From: Macquaria australasica
Taxonomy: Eukaryota; Chordata; Actinopteri; Centrarchiformes; Percichthyidae
Reading direction: 5' to 3'
NCBI GenBank assembly: GCA_005408345.1
Contig: SEMN01000094.1
Coordinates: forward strand, 1,195,501 to 1,259,500
Length of the DNA stretch: 64,000 nucleotides
Shown: in pieces, positions 27,564 to 41,100 of the stretch
How the letters are laid out: each line of letters starts with the position of its first letter
Numbering within the stretch: position 1 is the first letter of the stretch
The notes under the pieces: model-generated
The model's database searches: none
The model's input: the letters and a program-made list of their open reading frames with translations, nothing else
What the model was told of the DNA's origin: nothing
Translations under genes and position numbers: made by a program

Positions 27564-30500
27564 AAAGATGTACCAATGTTTACTTAAATCTGCGCTAATT
27601 GATTTTTTTATGGCCATTTGGGGGCAATGGAACAAACTGTGGACACACACATTGACATATTATCACCTCTTTAAGTTGTCATGGTGAATTTGTTAGCAAA
27701 GAGTTGCTTATGAACACATTCAGCAGTCAGAGTAACATTTATTATGTTTCTGTCCACCTGATTAATATAAGTCCAATATTCTTTCTTTCTTTTAGCTCCT
27801 TTTTCAGTCTTGGTTAACTCCTGAGAACAATATCTGGCTCTTTAGCTGCTAAAAGCCACACTATGCTCACCAGCTAGTCGCCACCTTGAACCGAAACATT
27901 AAAGTTGCGAGCTCTAAAACCAAAACAATGAGCTGAAAGATGCTAAAAGGCTCCGTAGAACTGTGGGGAACTGCAGAATTGGGTGATAATTCTCTGTGGG
28001 GTTGTTACTATAAGCGACCCCCTTCACATTACACATAATCATTTGACCCATTGTTAATATAAAAATATTGATTGGTGCAGCTTTAAAATTAGAGTTTCAC
28101 TTTTGAAAATTGATTTACATGTCTAAGGATTGCATGTCTTGGCATTGTGCACATTTTTAATTCATTTGTATTTGTACATATGCATGCACACACACACACA
28201 CACACACACACAGGCATGCTTCAAGCACACAGCATTTAGGTTGGAGTGTATGTCTAATGGAGCGAACAGCTTCTCTGATGGTTGTAGCTAAAGGCTAATC
28301 GAGGACACACACACACACACTCTCTCTCACTAACATACATATACATGCTGTATACTATACAAGTACCAACAACTGACCTCTATTGAGTGGCTACAGTAAC
28401 TGCTTTATCTCCTCCAGTACTATAGGTGTGTCATTTTGCCTTTTCATCTTTTATTAAGTTTCAATAGACAGATTAAATGCAATTTCACAACTGTTTTTCA
28501 CAGGGTTTGCTACAGACTGTGTTATTATGTATATTCATAAATATATGGAAAGTAATGGGTTTCATTTAAGATTTTTTTCAATTCTGTAATTACCCATATT
28601 AACATGGTAAAATGCAATATTCTCCCAGGGCAGTATATTTGGCAAGTGAAGAGAAGCCCTGTAACTGGATGACTGGGGTTTAAGCCTCCATGTCAGCAAG
28701 TGTCCGTCCCACTAAAGTGACTTTGAATGACATTTTTCAGTAGCCAGGATGATACATTTACCAGCACCCTGAGGTGTCTGAATTAGTCATCCACACAGAA
28801 GCTCCATTCACATAATAAATCCTTCTATAAAGGTTTACTGCAGAGGACAGCTTACACTGTCGCAAAACCACTGGACAGTTCACCAACTGCAAAAGCACAT
28901 GTTATGCAACTGGGTTTGGGTATGTCATGGTGAGGATTAGACATAAGGTTATCCCAATAAACCAGTGTACCGTCATACTAAGAAAAAAACAAACGCAGTA
29001 CCAACAAAGACATTTAATCCCCACCAGCTGACCCGGTGCTTGGGCCTCACAGGAGGAGAGGCAGTTTGGCTGCTAGGATCACTTTTATTATTATCATGAA
29101 CAATGGAGCCGGTTCCAGTTCAAAGAAAGGCTTAGAACGAGTGTTTTTTTTTTTGTTAGCCGATTTCCCTTTTTTCTCTCTCTTGCAGGTACCTGTTGTG
29201 TCTGCAGCTCCGTGAAGATGTGGCTTCAGGTCGATTGCCTTGCTCGTTTGTCACTCACGCTCTGCTGGGGTCATACACATTGCAGGTATAATACACCATG
29301 TGTGGATATGTACTGTATGTCTGTGCCTGTGTGGTGTGCAGGTGGGCAAGTGTGCAGTTTCCACGTGACTTTGCCTGCTTATGTGTCTCTGTTTACATAT
29401 CAGTATATATGAATATGAATCGGCTGCCTCCTTTCGGTTTATAGGCAGAATTTGGTGACTATGAACCCGACCAGCCTCGCCCCCTGGACTACATCAGTCA
29501 GCGGACCTTTGCGCCCAATCAGAACAAAGAGATGGAGGAGAAGATTCTTGAACTCCACAAGTCTCACAGGTCAGAGAGAACAGTGGCCAAAAATAGTCAC
29601 GGACAAGTATTTAAGAGCCTCTTTTTTGTCATTAAAAGCCGCAGATAGATTTGTTTACTTTTGTTTGTAGCCCCTGTAATAAAGGGTCTGTGACTGGATC
29701 CTTTCCATATACCGCATAATTCAAACATTATGGATTTATGACACTATACTGTTGTTAATCTGAGGGTGTTTCTGTGTGTTTAGGGGAATGACACCAGCAC
29801 AGGCTGATGCCCAGTTTCTAGAAAATGCCAAGAAACTGTCCATGTACGGGGTGGATCTGCACCATGCTAAGGTATGAATACATTAATGAATCCTCTCCTC
29901 TTCCTCTCCATTGTTGTTGACGTTGGGGATTAGCACAGTTTCTTTGATGTGGGAAGAGTGTGTGTGTGTCTGCATGTTTGTGTCACTGTATCTGTGTGTG
30001 TGTGTGTATGTGCGTCAGCTGTACAAACACTCAGGGAGGCCATTGCCATGGGAACAGCCAGTCTCTCTCATTGGGATAGCAGAGTGCTTGCATGTTTCCA
30101 TGTGTGTCTGAGTACGTTTGTGAGTCTTTTGTGCAAGACGGGCAGAAAAAATGGGGGAAATATGCATGAGTGGGAGTCTGAAAATACAAAGAGAGGACGT
30201 GAGATTGAGGATATAGAGAAGATAAAGACATGACGGAGAGAGATAAGGTTAGAGTGAGATAGGGACAGGTCCTTGAAAGAGAGAAAGAAGCAAGTCCCCT
30301 TTAAGGGCATACTCCACTTGTTTGCCACACAGAGCGAGAACCAGGGGGACAAGATGAGAGCAGCAGAGAGAGCGTTTCAAAATGTTAAAAATCTTTTTTT
30401 TCTTCTGGCATACCAAAGTTGTGGGAATTCAAGGGGAAGATCTATTTCTGTCCAGTGCCGTTCATTTGTCGTGCAAGTTTCATGACCCCGAGGCCCACAA

Positions 30501-32226
30501 AAAAACCCTTTCAAATATTGTCACATTTAAAGAACACTGGAATATCAGAATATTATTATTGCAAACACAAATGCACTTTTCTGTTATATCAAATTTGACA
30601 CATTTTAACCATTCTGATCAAATTTAAAAATAAGACTTGTCATAATAAAATGTATATTTTATCTGATAAATAGGGTTTTATATGGCAGTATTGGTTTTGC
30701 TGGTGGATTTTTTTTTACCTGCAAACAACAGGCCACATTTATTTATTTAACATCATGTTGGGCTGAATTCCATTTAGCTGCTTCCGTCTCAGGGTCCTGG
30801 AATCGTGCATGCTATAGGGAGAAATCCATCCATCCCTGTGCTACATTAGCAGCAAAGCAGACAAAATGTAAATAAATGTGAAGATAAGATAAACTTTATT
30901 GACCGTGCGTAGGGAAACTGAAGTGTCATTGCAGCAGAAGCACTCAATCAGATGCACAGTATAGATAAGTAACTTTAAAAAACCAGAATACTATATACTT
31001 AGAAAGTATGTACTAAAAAAAAGTGCTAAACATAAATAGTAGCTATAAGGTGTATTGAGACAAAAACAGTCAGCAAAGGAGTGAGGAGACGAGGAACTTA
31101 ATGGCTGCCATCTTTTATTCTGTGTTCAATTATTTGGCTCTACTTTCATAGTGAGACACACTTTTCCAGAGCGCAGAGATCGATGAGCAGCTGGCAAGGC
31201 CATGTGACGTGTTTGTCTGTCCCACTAAAAGTGTCCATTATCACTGTATTGCATCCTCCATTAGTCCACCAGCTTTTTCCTGTTAATTTACTACTGTAAT
31301 CAATACCCCACCCCCCTTACCATTACCAGATGGCCTTGGACTTAAAAGCTTTGCTAGCGAGCTAGTCTGTCAGCTAACCATGTTAGAGTTGGACTGAACG
31401 ACAGTGTTTGTGTGTTTGTGTATGTGTGGTAATTGAGTTTCTGTTGACCTTTAGCAGAACACTTTAGAAATCAGTGGACGTACAGTACGATCTGACTCAG
31501 ACAAACAGGCAACATGTACAGATGTTTTTTTATGTACATTTTGATTTTGACCATTACAGGATTCTGAGGGCGTGGACATCATGCTAGGCGTGTGCGCCAA
31601 CGGCCTCCTGGTTTACAAAGACAGGCTTCGGATAAATCGTTTTGCTTGGCCCAAAATACTCAAGATTTCATACAAGAGGAACAACTTCTACATTAAGATC
31701 AGGCCGGGAGAAGTATGTACACACACACACACACACACATATGCACAAGCTATAAAGTAGCAGTACTCTAACATACTGTACGTAGTTTTCATTTTTGTTG
31801 CTTTGTTCCTTTGATAGACGGAGCAGTTTGAGAGCACAGTGGGATTCAAACTCCAGAATCATCGATCTGCCAAAAGGCTGTGGAAAGTCTGCGTGGAGAA
31901 TCACAGTTTCTTCAGGTAGGAATGCACACGCTTAGATTTACACACCACGAAGCAAACGTGCACAAATGTGCACTGCGTGTATATGCTCACGGGTTTCAGA
32001 GATTTCCAGTCCCGGAGTTTAGGGTAAGCGCAACAGCACTTTAGATAAAGTTCAATGATCTTTATCAGGCTCAACAAAAAGGCTGGGTCGCTTTCCAGAC
32101 AATAGGTGGAGAGAGTGTATCTTGTGGTTGTTTAACCAGTTTGAGGCCTGGGGCAATACATACACACACACAAACACACACACACAAAGATGAACCAGGT
32201 GCCCATCACTGCTAGGTTATTCTTTG

Positions 32227-32280
<54 letters not shown>

Positions 32281-32646
32281 AGAGAGGAATAAGCTTTAAT
32301 ATCCTGTTGAGGGAAGAGCTGCCTGGAAACATTTTTGCCTCTCTTGTAAATGCACATATAATTGTAACTGTTCAATTTTATTGCAAAGTAAATCCCTCTG
32401 AATACATTTTAAAATTCATATTCCTCTCCCCCATTTCCCCATCTTTCTCTCCCCCCTCCCTCTCTGCCTCTAGGTTAAATGCACCAGAACCCCCTACCAA
32501 GGCCCGCTTCTTGACTCTGGGCTCCAAGTTCCGTTACAGCGGGCGGACCCAGGCCCAGACCCGCGTGGCCAGCTCCCTCATAGACCGACCTGCGCCCAGC
32601 TTTGAACGCACCTCATCCAAACGTATCAGCCGCAGCCTGGATGGAG

Positions 32647-32715
<69 letters not shown>

Positions 32716-35106
32716 ATCACAAAGAGACACAGAAAGATGACATTCCAGCTTTACTCTAAACAGTTTTTAATGAATGGATATACAGACAGACGAAAAGAGG
32801 AGTGGAAGGAGTGATGGGCAGATGGAAAGTGGGGTCATGGACGGAGGGTCTGCATGTGTCTGTGTCTCTGCGTGTGTTTGGATGTAAAATGCTAATGTCT
32901 GACCAGACACAGGAAATAGCTGCAGCATGTGTTTCCTGTCACCCAGTGAGAGACAGGCAAGGAGAATGAAAGAGATGGAAAGAAAGAAAGAATGTTCTGT
33001 GTGTCTAAAAAGAAAAAACTCACAATGAAAGAAATACAGCATGTAGATACAGCATGTCACTCGCATGTGATGGCGGAGAAGAAAATGGAAAACTAAAGCA
33101 CAGATCACACACAAAAAAAAAAACTGAAATAACTGAGCAGTGATCACATTTAAAAATTTAACGTGGACTAATATCTTAATTTCTACATAATGTTGATTCA
33201 AATTTTCAATGAGCCATTTTCACATCAAATACATATTTCACTGTCTTGAAAACAGCACACACCGTTTTTTTCTGGTTTTCCAGATTTGGCTTACAGATCC
33301 CTCTTCATGCAGCTGTGCACTTCTGTGTCACATGTGTCAGGTTATTCCACTGTCTTACATTGTCCCCTGCTGGACACTTTATTCCACTGCAAGCCAACAT
33401 CCTTGTTAAGTTGATCCTTCCTTATACCTCAAATTAAGTCTTTTATACTATAATACACTTTTTTTTAGTTTTTTACTAAACTTCTGCTCTACTACAAGGC
33501 CAAAGCCAAAGCTAAAACATTTATGTCCTGCTTAAAGTGGAAGTTACAGTAACTGCAATTTATTCAGTAGAAGAAAGGAATCGAGTTTGCCCTTGTATGC
33601 GATTGTATTTCGAGTCGGCTCTGACCTTCATGTGTAGAAAGTGTTGTGTTTCTTTTGTGATCTTGAACTGAATGAGTACATACAGTAGCTCTCAGCGGAA
33701 GAATCAGACAGTTTTTATTGTGTGCTCAATTGTAGAGAAGTTGAAAGTTCGTTTGTGTGTTTCTCTTTGCTCAGGGCCAGCGATCAGCATAACTGAGGCC
33801 GGCAGGGACACGGCTGAGAACGGACGCGAGCTCCACTCTGACTCTAAGGTGTGTGCGTGTCATGTTTTCATCATGTGTGGTTACGTGTATTTGTGGAAGG
33901 AAAGATACATTACGTTATCGCCTGGTTGTCCCACAGGAACTGTTTGTGTATCAAAGACAGAGACATTATGTATGTGGGTGTTTCTATCTGTGACATTTTT
34001 TGGCTCATCCTAGTGTGTACATACAAGTATCTCTTAGCTTTAATTTTGCATTTATGTGTCCTTAATGTGTGTAAAAGTCAACATTTTGTTCATAATAACA
34101 TTTTAACAACATGCATTTTTCCTGGGTTGGTATAATAACATTGCAATATATGCTAAGCACATGTTAAGCCACTACTATGGGGCCATGCATAGTACCGGGG
34201 TTTTGGGGGAGGCTTACAGTGATTTTATCTGGTTACTTCTGAGTCTTAAAATCACCTACAGTACATATGTAGACAATAAGAGTTCCATGCTAATGTAATT
34301 TCTGTTTTTGCAGGATCATTTAGATACTTAACTTTGCCTCCTCTAGGACCAGGAGCCAGCCACATTTTTGCACCCCTTTCAACTGTGTATATATGTCTGT
34401 GTGTGTGTGAGAGAGAAAGAGAGGTACACAGACTGACAGAGGAGGTTTCACGTCTTCATTTGATGCTTACTTGATTATCTTCATTTTAATGGATTTGAAC
34501 ATTTGCAGCCACAGCTAGCCTTTAGAGCAGCTATTATAGGTATCCAGGCAGGTGTACAAGGTGACACTGGTGCAACTCTGCTGAGTGTTATGTACCGTAG
34601 CAAGTGGTGGGACTGTGCTCACTGCTAAACCATGCTTAGTTCTGGAGTATATATAGAGTATTACTATTACTATGCATGCCCCCTGTTCCACCCCCCCACT
34701 CCTCACTTTCCCTTTTCTCTCCCTAACCCCCCCCTCACACCCCAGCACTGTGGGATTGACCCCTGTCTTAGCCTTCGTCCTGTTGACACTGTTTCTGCAC
34801 ACAACTGTACTCTGCACTGTGCTCAACCCTTGCTATGTTCACTTATGTGTTGTTCACTGACTAATGTTATGTCTCTTTCCCTCTCTCTTTTTTCCTTCAC
34901 ACGCTATTCCTTTTTTTCTTTTTATTTTAATCACTCCCTTCTTGCATGCTCTCATTTTTGTCATTTCATGAAAATTGAAAAATGAAATGATATTTTTAAT
35001 GCACATTGTGCCGGTTGTTTTGGTTAACTTATTTCGTCACTGCTTGCTCCTACACGTTGTGGATGTGTGTGCGCTGGTCTCTCCTTTCTTTCCCCACCCA
35101 CCCATG

Positions 35107-35141
<35 letters not shown>

Positions 35142-38100
35142 TGTTTTCTCCTCTATCCTGTTGTGTCCCTCTTTCCCTCCTTTTCCTGCTTCCTCTCTCC
35201 CTTCGTGTGTGTGTGTGTCTTCTCTCCTGCAATCCACCCCCACCAGTCAATCTTCATGTTTCCTCTCTCCTTCTCCTCCTCATCCTCACTCTCCTCCACC
35301 CCCCCGTCCCTCGACTCGATCTCTGAGCTCGACCGCGGCCTGTCAGACATTTCCGAAGACGACGACCTTATCGACGACACGGCCGCCTCGCACAGGCCGT
35401 GGACCCTCCCCACAAACACCTCCTCTCCTTTCTCCGCTCAGCAGCCGGTGGCTCTCGAACACCTTGCACAAAACCCTCCAGCCTCTTACCCAATCACAAG
35501 CCCCCAAACAGTTCAGGGGCTTTCGGGAGTTGAGGAGGGCTGCCAGGCTGAAACCAGAGCAACAGCTGGATTACCAAATTGGTGGAGCTGGTTCTCTCTG
35601 AGGGGTGTGGTTAAATACGTTTCTTTCATCCTGTGTTTTCTCTCCCTTTTTGGGAAGAATGGAAACAGGTGTCTGCCCACAAAGCTGTTTTCAGGATTAA
35701 CAAAGAAACTGAGCTTTTTTACTCCAACTGTGTCCAAGTCGGCAGGCAAATTAAAGATTTTCACTGTCAGTGCCCCCAAATTTATCGTTTCCAATATGAC
35801 TACACCCAGATTACGTCAAATTCTTAACAGTTTGGCTCTAAAATTGACTCATTTTGTGGCATTTATTACCAGCTATCTGCCTACTAAATGTATTCCTGCT
35901 GTTCTTTGGCACCCAACACGACTACATTTGCCATCGATTTCTTCTCTTACCTGTCCTGCAATTGTGTCCTGCCTCCCCTCTCTCTCTTCTCTGCCCTCTT
36001 ATTTCTTTTCTCTCCCGTCTTGCTCCTCTCTCCCTGCTCTCTCCTCCCTCTCTTCCTCTAACCTGACTCCATCCATACATCGCTACCTCCTAAACCCTTC
36101 CCCTCTGTTCCTGCCCTGCCTCTTAGTCGTCTTCCTCTTGGTCGTGATGCTGACAGCGAGCCAGTCTTTGGTCTTAGCCCTGATTTTGGCCACACCCCTC
36201 GGCCTGACCCTGTGTTACCTGGAGAACGTGGTCTCCAGTCAGCGGAAGGCAGTTTTGCCAGTTTTCATCACTGAAACGCCAAATGATCAGTCCGAGGAGC
36301 AGTTCAGCTCTGGTTTTAACCCGCAAGCTTCTCCCCTCACACCGACACACACACCTCCACGCATCAGGCACCACACGAGTGCTACCTGGACGCAAGAGAT
36401 GTGCGACCCTGCTGCATAAATACACACAATACACCCTCCACTTCCCCTCCTCTCTCCTTTTCACCTCCTCTTATGTTTGAATGTGTAAACTGTATGTCTG
36501 TACGTTCACCTCCGCCACCACCACCACCTCCTTTACCTAATATTTTCCTTTTTCTCACCATCTCTGCACCCTGCCAACCCCACTGTATTGCTTGTAATAA
36601 AGAAAAAGATTAGAAAAAGTAAGATTAAACAAAGTATTAAACTCCAGAGAGCTGATAAAAGATAAACACTGCTGAAACTATAATCACATTGTTAATATAG
36701 AGAAAATATAGGTATATTAAGAGATTTAAATAGTGTACAGAGACTGTTAGGGGAGGAGATAAGTTTCAGGATTTAACTTACACTGGCAAAATACAATAAC
36801 ATTTAGTGATGTGCATTGTTAGTTGTAATGCTCAAAAAGGCATCCCCTCTGTGCAGGTGCTCTGTTTAACACTCAGCAGATTATTGTCACATTTATCAAA
36901 TGAAGTAACATAATGGTATGAATTTGTAAAATACAACATATATAAGCACTTCAGCAAAAAACACATTTTATTTTTTGAATAGAACTAATGAAATTTTACC
37001 TTTGTAGTGCAATGAAAGGCGGCACTGAAAGATTAGTTGATTTAATTGTTATAACTGTACATATATATAGATGCCCAGGATAGATACAGTAACCCCCTCA
37101 ACACTATAGCACTTAAAGCGTATTGGTTTGTATATTATTGCTACTGAATGTTAAGAGTAAACAGTGTTACACTTACCCTGATCCCTGAGGCATTCTTGTG
37201 GTTGCCCCCTTGGTGTTTTCTTGGTTGAATGAAGCTGTGGATGCAGATGGAAACAGACATGATCAAAAAGACAAGACAGAAGGAAAACTGGCATATTCTG
37301 CTCATTGCCAGAGTAACTAACTACAAGTCTGCTAAAGTAAAAGCTGTCCTCTGGTGGAAAACATCATAACGCCCTGAGAATAGTTCCATAATCTTCCTAT
37401 TTGAATAAAAAGTAGCGTTTGTGTCCTAAAAACGTACACGGGATCTATAGTAGACGTAGCATTTTACTTGTTGTAGATACAGTGAATCGTAACGTTCTAA
37501 ACACAGCTTTATAGACTCGTCAGCAGTAGCGCAGTTAACAAAGTGTGCTGTTTTCAGAAGGGAATGCTGTACATAAAAAGTTGTTTAGAACAAACGTAAA
37601 TGTATCTGCATCATGTGATAGAAAAATACTCTGACACAGGCTGTGAATCTTTTTTTTTTTAATATAGGACGAGAGCAGTCAGTAGCACCTGCTGCCTCCC
37701 TTTATTTGACCGTCTCAGACTCCTTCCTTGTTACTGCTCCTGCGGGGTTTGGTGCAAAGGTCACATGACCAGTAGAGCTCCCTAACACCAAGGTTGCTGG
37801 GGGGGAAAAAATTAGCTTTTCCCATCATCCATTTCATATTTTTCTTTCTCCGTGCCCCCTACCCTCCTCATTTTGTCATGACTGCCAATCGCCATGGCTA
37901 CGACATTGAAGGTTAAGGAGGTGGACTTATGCCCTGGGGATGTGGAAGCCGCACCCACCCAGGTCTGTAGGGTCCATCTTTACCCAGCATGTTTTGCAAA
38001 TTCTTGGGAAAATGATATAGGAGTAATAAAAGATGATATTACTTTGCTAAAAACTAGTGTAAAGGTGGTTTTGGATATTGAATGGAAATGGTTTTATGGT

Positions 38101-41100
38101 GTAGTGGAGCGCACCTGCAGTAAACCTAACCTGTCCTTACTTTCTCCCTGACTTTACCCCTTCAACAGTCACTTGGAGCCAGTGAGCTTGCCCCCTCTCA
38201 GGTTCACACACTGTTATTGGTTATTTGATTGTGTATTTGGTCTGTCAATCATTTGCTCTGCCTGCGTTGGTTGGTTGGTTTGTTGGTTTGGTTGACTCTT
38301 TGCCCCAGCATGATGATACAGAGTCAGTTTTGTCAGCTACTACAGACCCAATCTGGAATAAATCTGAATATTTACATTGACAACTGATGATATTTAGTTA
38401 TCAATATGTCTCTGAGTACACCCTTTGTTTTCAGATTGGGCCTGAGTGTAAAAACTGATCCTGAATGGGCACTTTCACCCAAAATCTTCACTTTCTGTTG
38501 CTTTGCTGTGGTTTATGGTTTCACAGTTTCACTTTGGTTTCTGGTTGTGGTTCATCCTGATTTTTGGGTTTCGCTGAAAACCCATTGGCGGTTTGTTGGT
38601 TTGTGATGTTTTAAATGCTTTGAATTTTGTATGTGTTAACATGGGTACGAGTGCTATTATCATTACATTCAATGTGTAATACCAGAATGTGTTTAACTTG
38701 TGCTTGTACCCATCTTCCAGCCGTCATCCCAGTTTGAGACATTTTGCCTGTGTCACCACCACATGTGGTTTTTCAATTTTCTTTTTCAAAATTTTTTTTT
38801 CAATTTATACTCCGTTTATTTATTTGATTATGATTTGTTTAATGATTTATCTTTTTTTTTTTTATTCAGTGGTCATTGTTTTTGTTCAAGATTTTGTTTT
38901 ATTTTGTAGTTGTTGTTTTTTTTGAGTTCAAACAAAGCACATTCATTTTATTCGGTAACTTTATTTCTATTTATGTTTTTATTAATTTTCTCCATTTTAT
39001 TTGTTGCTGTATGTCTGCCTTACAGAGTCCAATGAGAGTGTATGGGGACAATATTTATGTGAGGCACAGTAATTTAATGTTGGAGGTTGGTACTGGCATC
39101 GTCTGATGGCTGAAAATAAGAACTACATGTTTCTGTGTACTCTGACGCCATCAGAACTACAACTTCCTCTGTACTGTACTGTACAAGACTGCTGCCCTCT
39201 CGCACTCTCAGGCTCTGTGTGCATGCCTGTGTGTTTTTATGTGTGTTTACGCTATTTCAAGAGCAATCCTAGTATTATTCAAAATGTTTTGGTATAAAAA
39301 AGTATCAGTGCTAATTGTCCTAATTCACATGGCAGTCATGTTGACCACCTGGGCCAGGAAACTGAGGAAAAAGTCATAAAACAAATGTCACTTAAAGCTG
39401 CACTAATCAATATTTTAATGTGAACAATGGATCAAATGACTAGGTTTAATGTGAAAGGTTTGGCTATGGCTCTGCGAAGATTTCAGCGTCTTTCAGCTCA
39501 TTGTTTTGGTTTCACAGCCCCAACTTCACTATTTTAATTATTCTCTCATCAGCCTTGTTTCCAGCTTTACACTTCCTGCCCAGCACCAAACGGCAGACAG
39601 ACAAAATTAGTGACTAGCATAGTGGAGCATTCAGCAGTTCAAGAGCCAGATGTCTCCCTCAGGGGTTGGTGAAGACCAAAATAGAGCTAGAAGGAGAGTG
39701 AATATCAGACTTACATTTGTCAGGTGGGCCGAAACACGGGTACAACGAATTCTAATGTAACACGTTAGCCATATCAACTTTATCTTGAAGATTAATGCAG
39801 CTTTAAACATATTAATTAGAAGATCTGCTACACTTAACAGTTATTAAATCAGCAGCAATCCTAGGAACCACAACCACAGCAGCTGCTTGAATTGATCAGA
39901 TCAGGAAAGTTAACTGGAGATTATGCATATAACCAATGTTCCCTGAACAATCTCCATACTGATGTGTTGTACGGAGTGTACCGAAGTGAGTGTACCAAAG
40001 GAGAACTAAGATGTTTCCAGCGTTGAATCTATGAAATGCAAAATATGTATATCATGTGTATCTTGCTACACAGCAGTACAGTAGAGACTTGCTCTTTCAG
40101 GAAAATTCCCAAGCTGAGTGTTCACAGTGGCTGCTTTGTGAATAGGGTCCGCCGCGGTGTGTGAACGTGACTTTTATGCATGCTCTGTGCATGTTGAATG
40201 CTGATTTGTGACCCTTTTTCTTTATCGTGTTACATTTCCAATCCTCGATTGATCAAAGAGTTTGATTATTGCCAGGCAGCTGCGTCTAACCTGACTAACC
40301 CTGCCTCCCTAACCCACACGAGGAGCTTTCTTCCTGTTTTCTGGTGATTGGCTGCCAGCGTTGAGTGATGCGTGGTTTGATAACATACTAAATGACAACA
40401 ACAAGACATCTTTTTATACAACATGGGACTGATAGTGATGCATTGCCAGCTGGTTTAATTGTATCCTGATAATCATATTTGTGAGTGAAAGGGAAGAAGG
40501 AAGATAGATGGAGTTGAAACGGAAAGACGGACTGAGAAAACGGCAGAGAGACGAGAAAGAAAAGGACAGAAGCGTTGAATGAGAAAGTCAAGCAGAATGA
40601 TACTAACTGAAAACAGTTACGTGGGACAGAGACAGAAAGAGAGCACCACTATCAGCTCCATGTTCTGCCGTCTGCCCTGCTGTTCCTGGCATGATTTTAA
40701 GGAAAAACTCCTCAATAAGATGGAGAGGTCCTGTTTCACTGCAGCCTGCTTAAAAAACACATTGACACAAACACACACATGTACACGCACGCTTGAACAA
40801 AATACAGGTGATAAACCAAATCTAAAATTTCAGACCCCTTAAACGAGGCTCCAGTGAGGCATGGCATCCATCTGGTCTTCGTCCTGATTGACAGACTAAT
40901 GTTCCTGTAACCTGTTGAACCGAATTTTTCCCCTCCCCCCATCCCTCTCTCCTTTTTATCCTTCTCTCTTTCTTCCCTCTCTCCTTCCCTTCCTCCTCCT
41001 CCTCTTCCTCATTCCTTTTCTCATTACCTTTCTATCTCTTCATCCTGCCATCTCTCCTTTTAACCCTCTTTTTACTCCGACCTTTACTTCCCTCCGTTAT

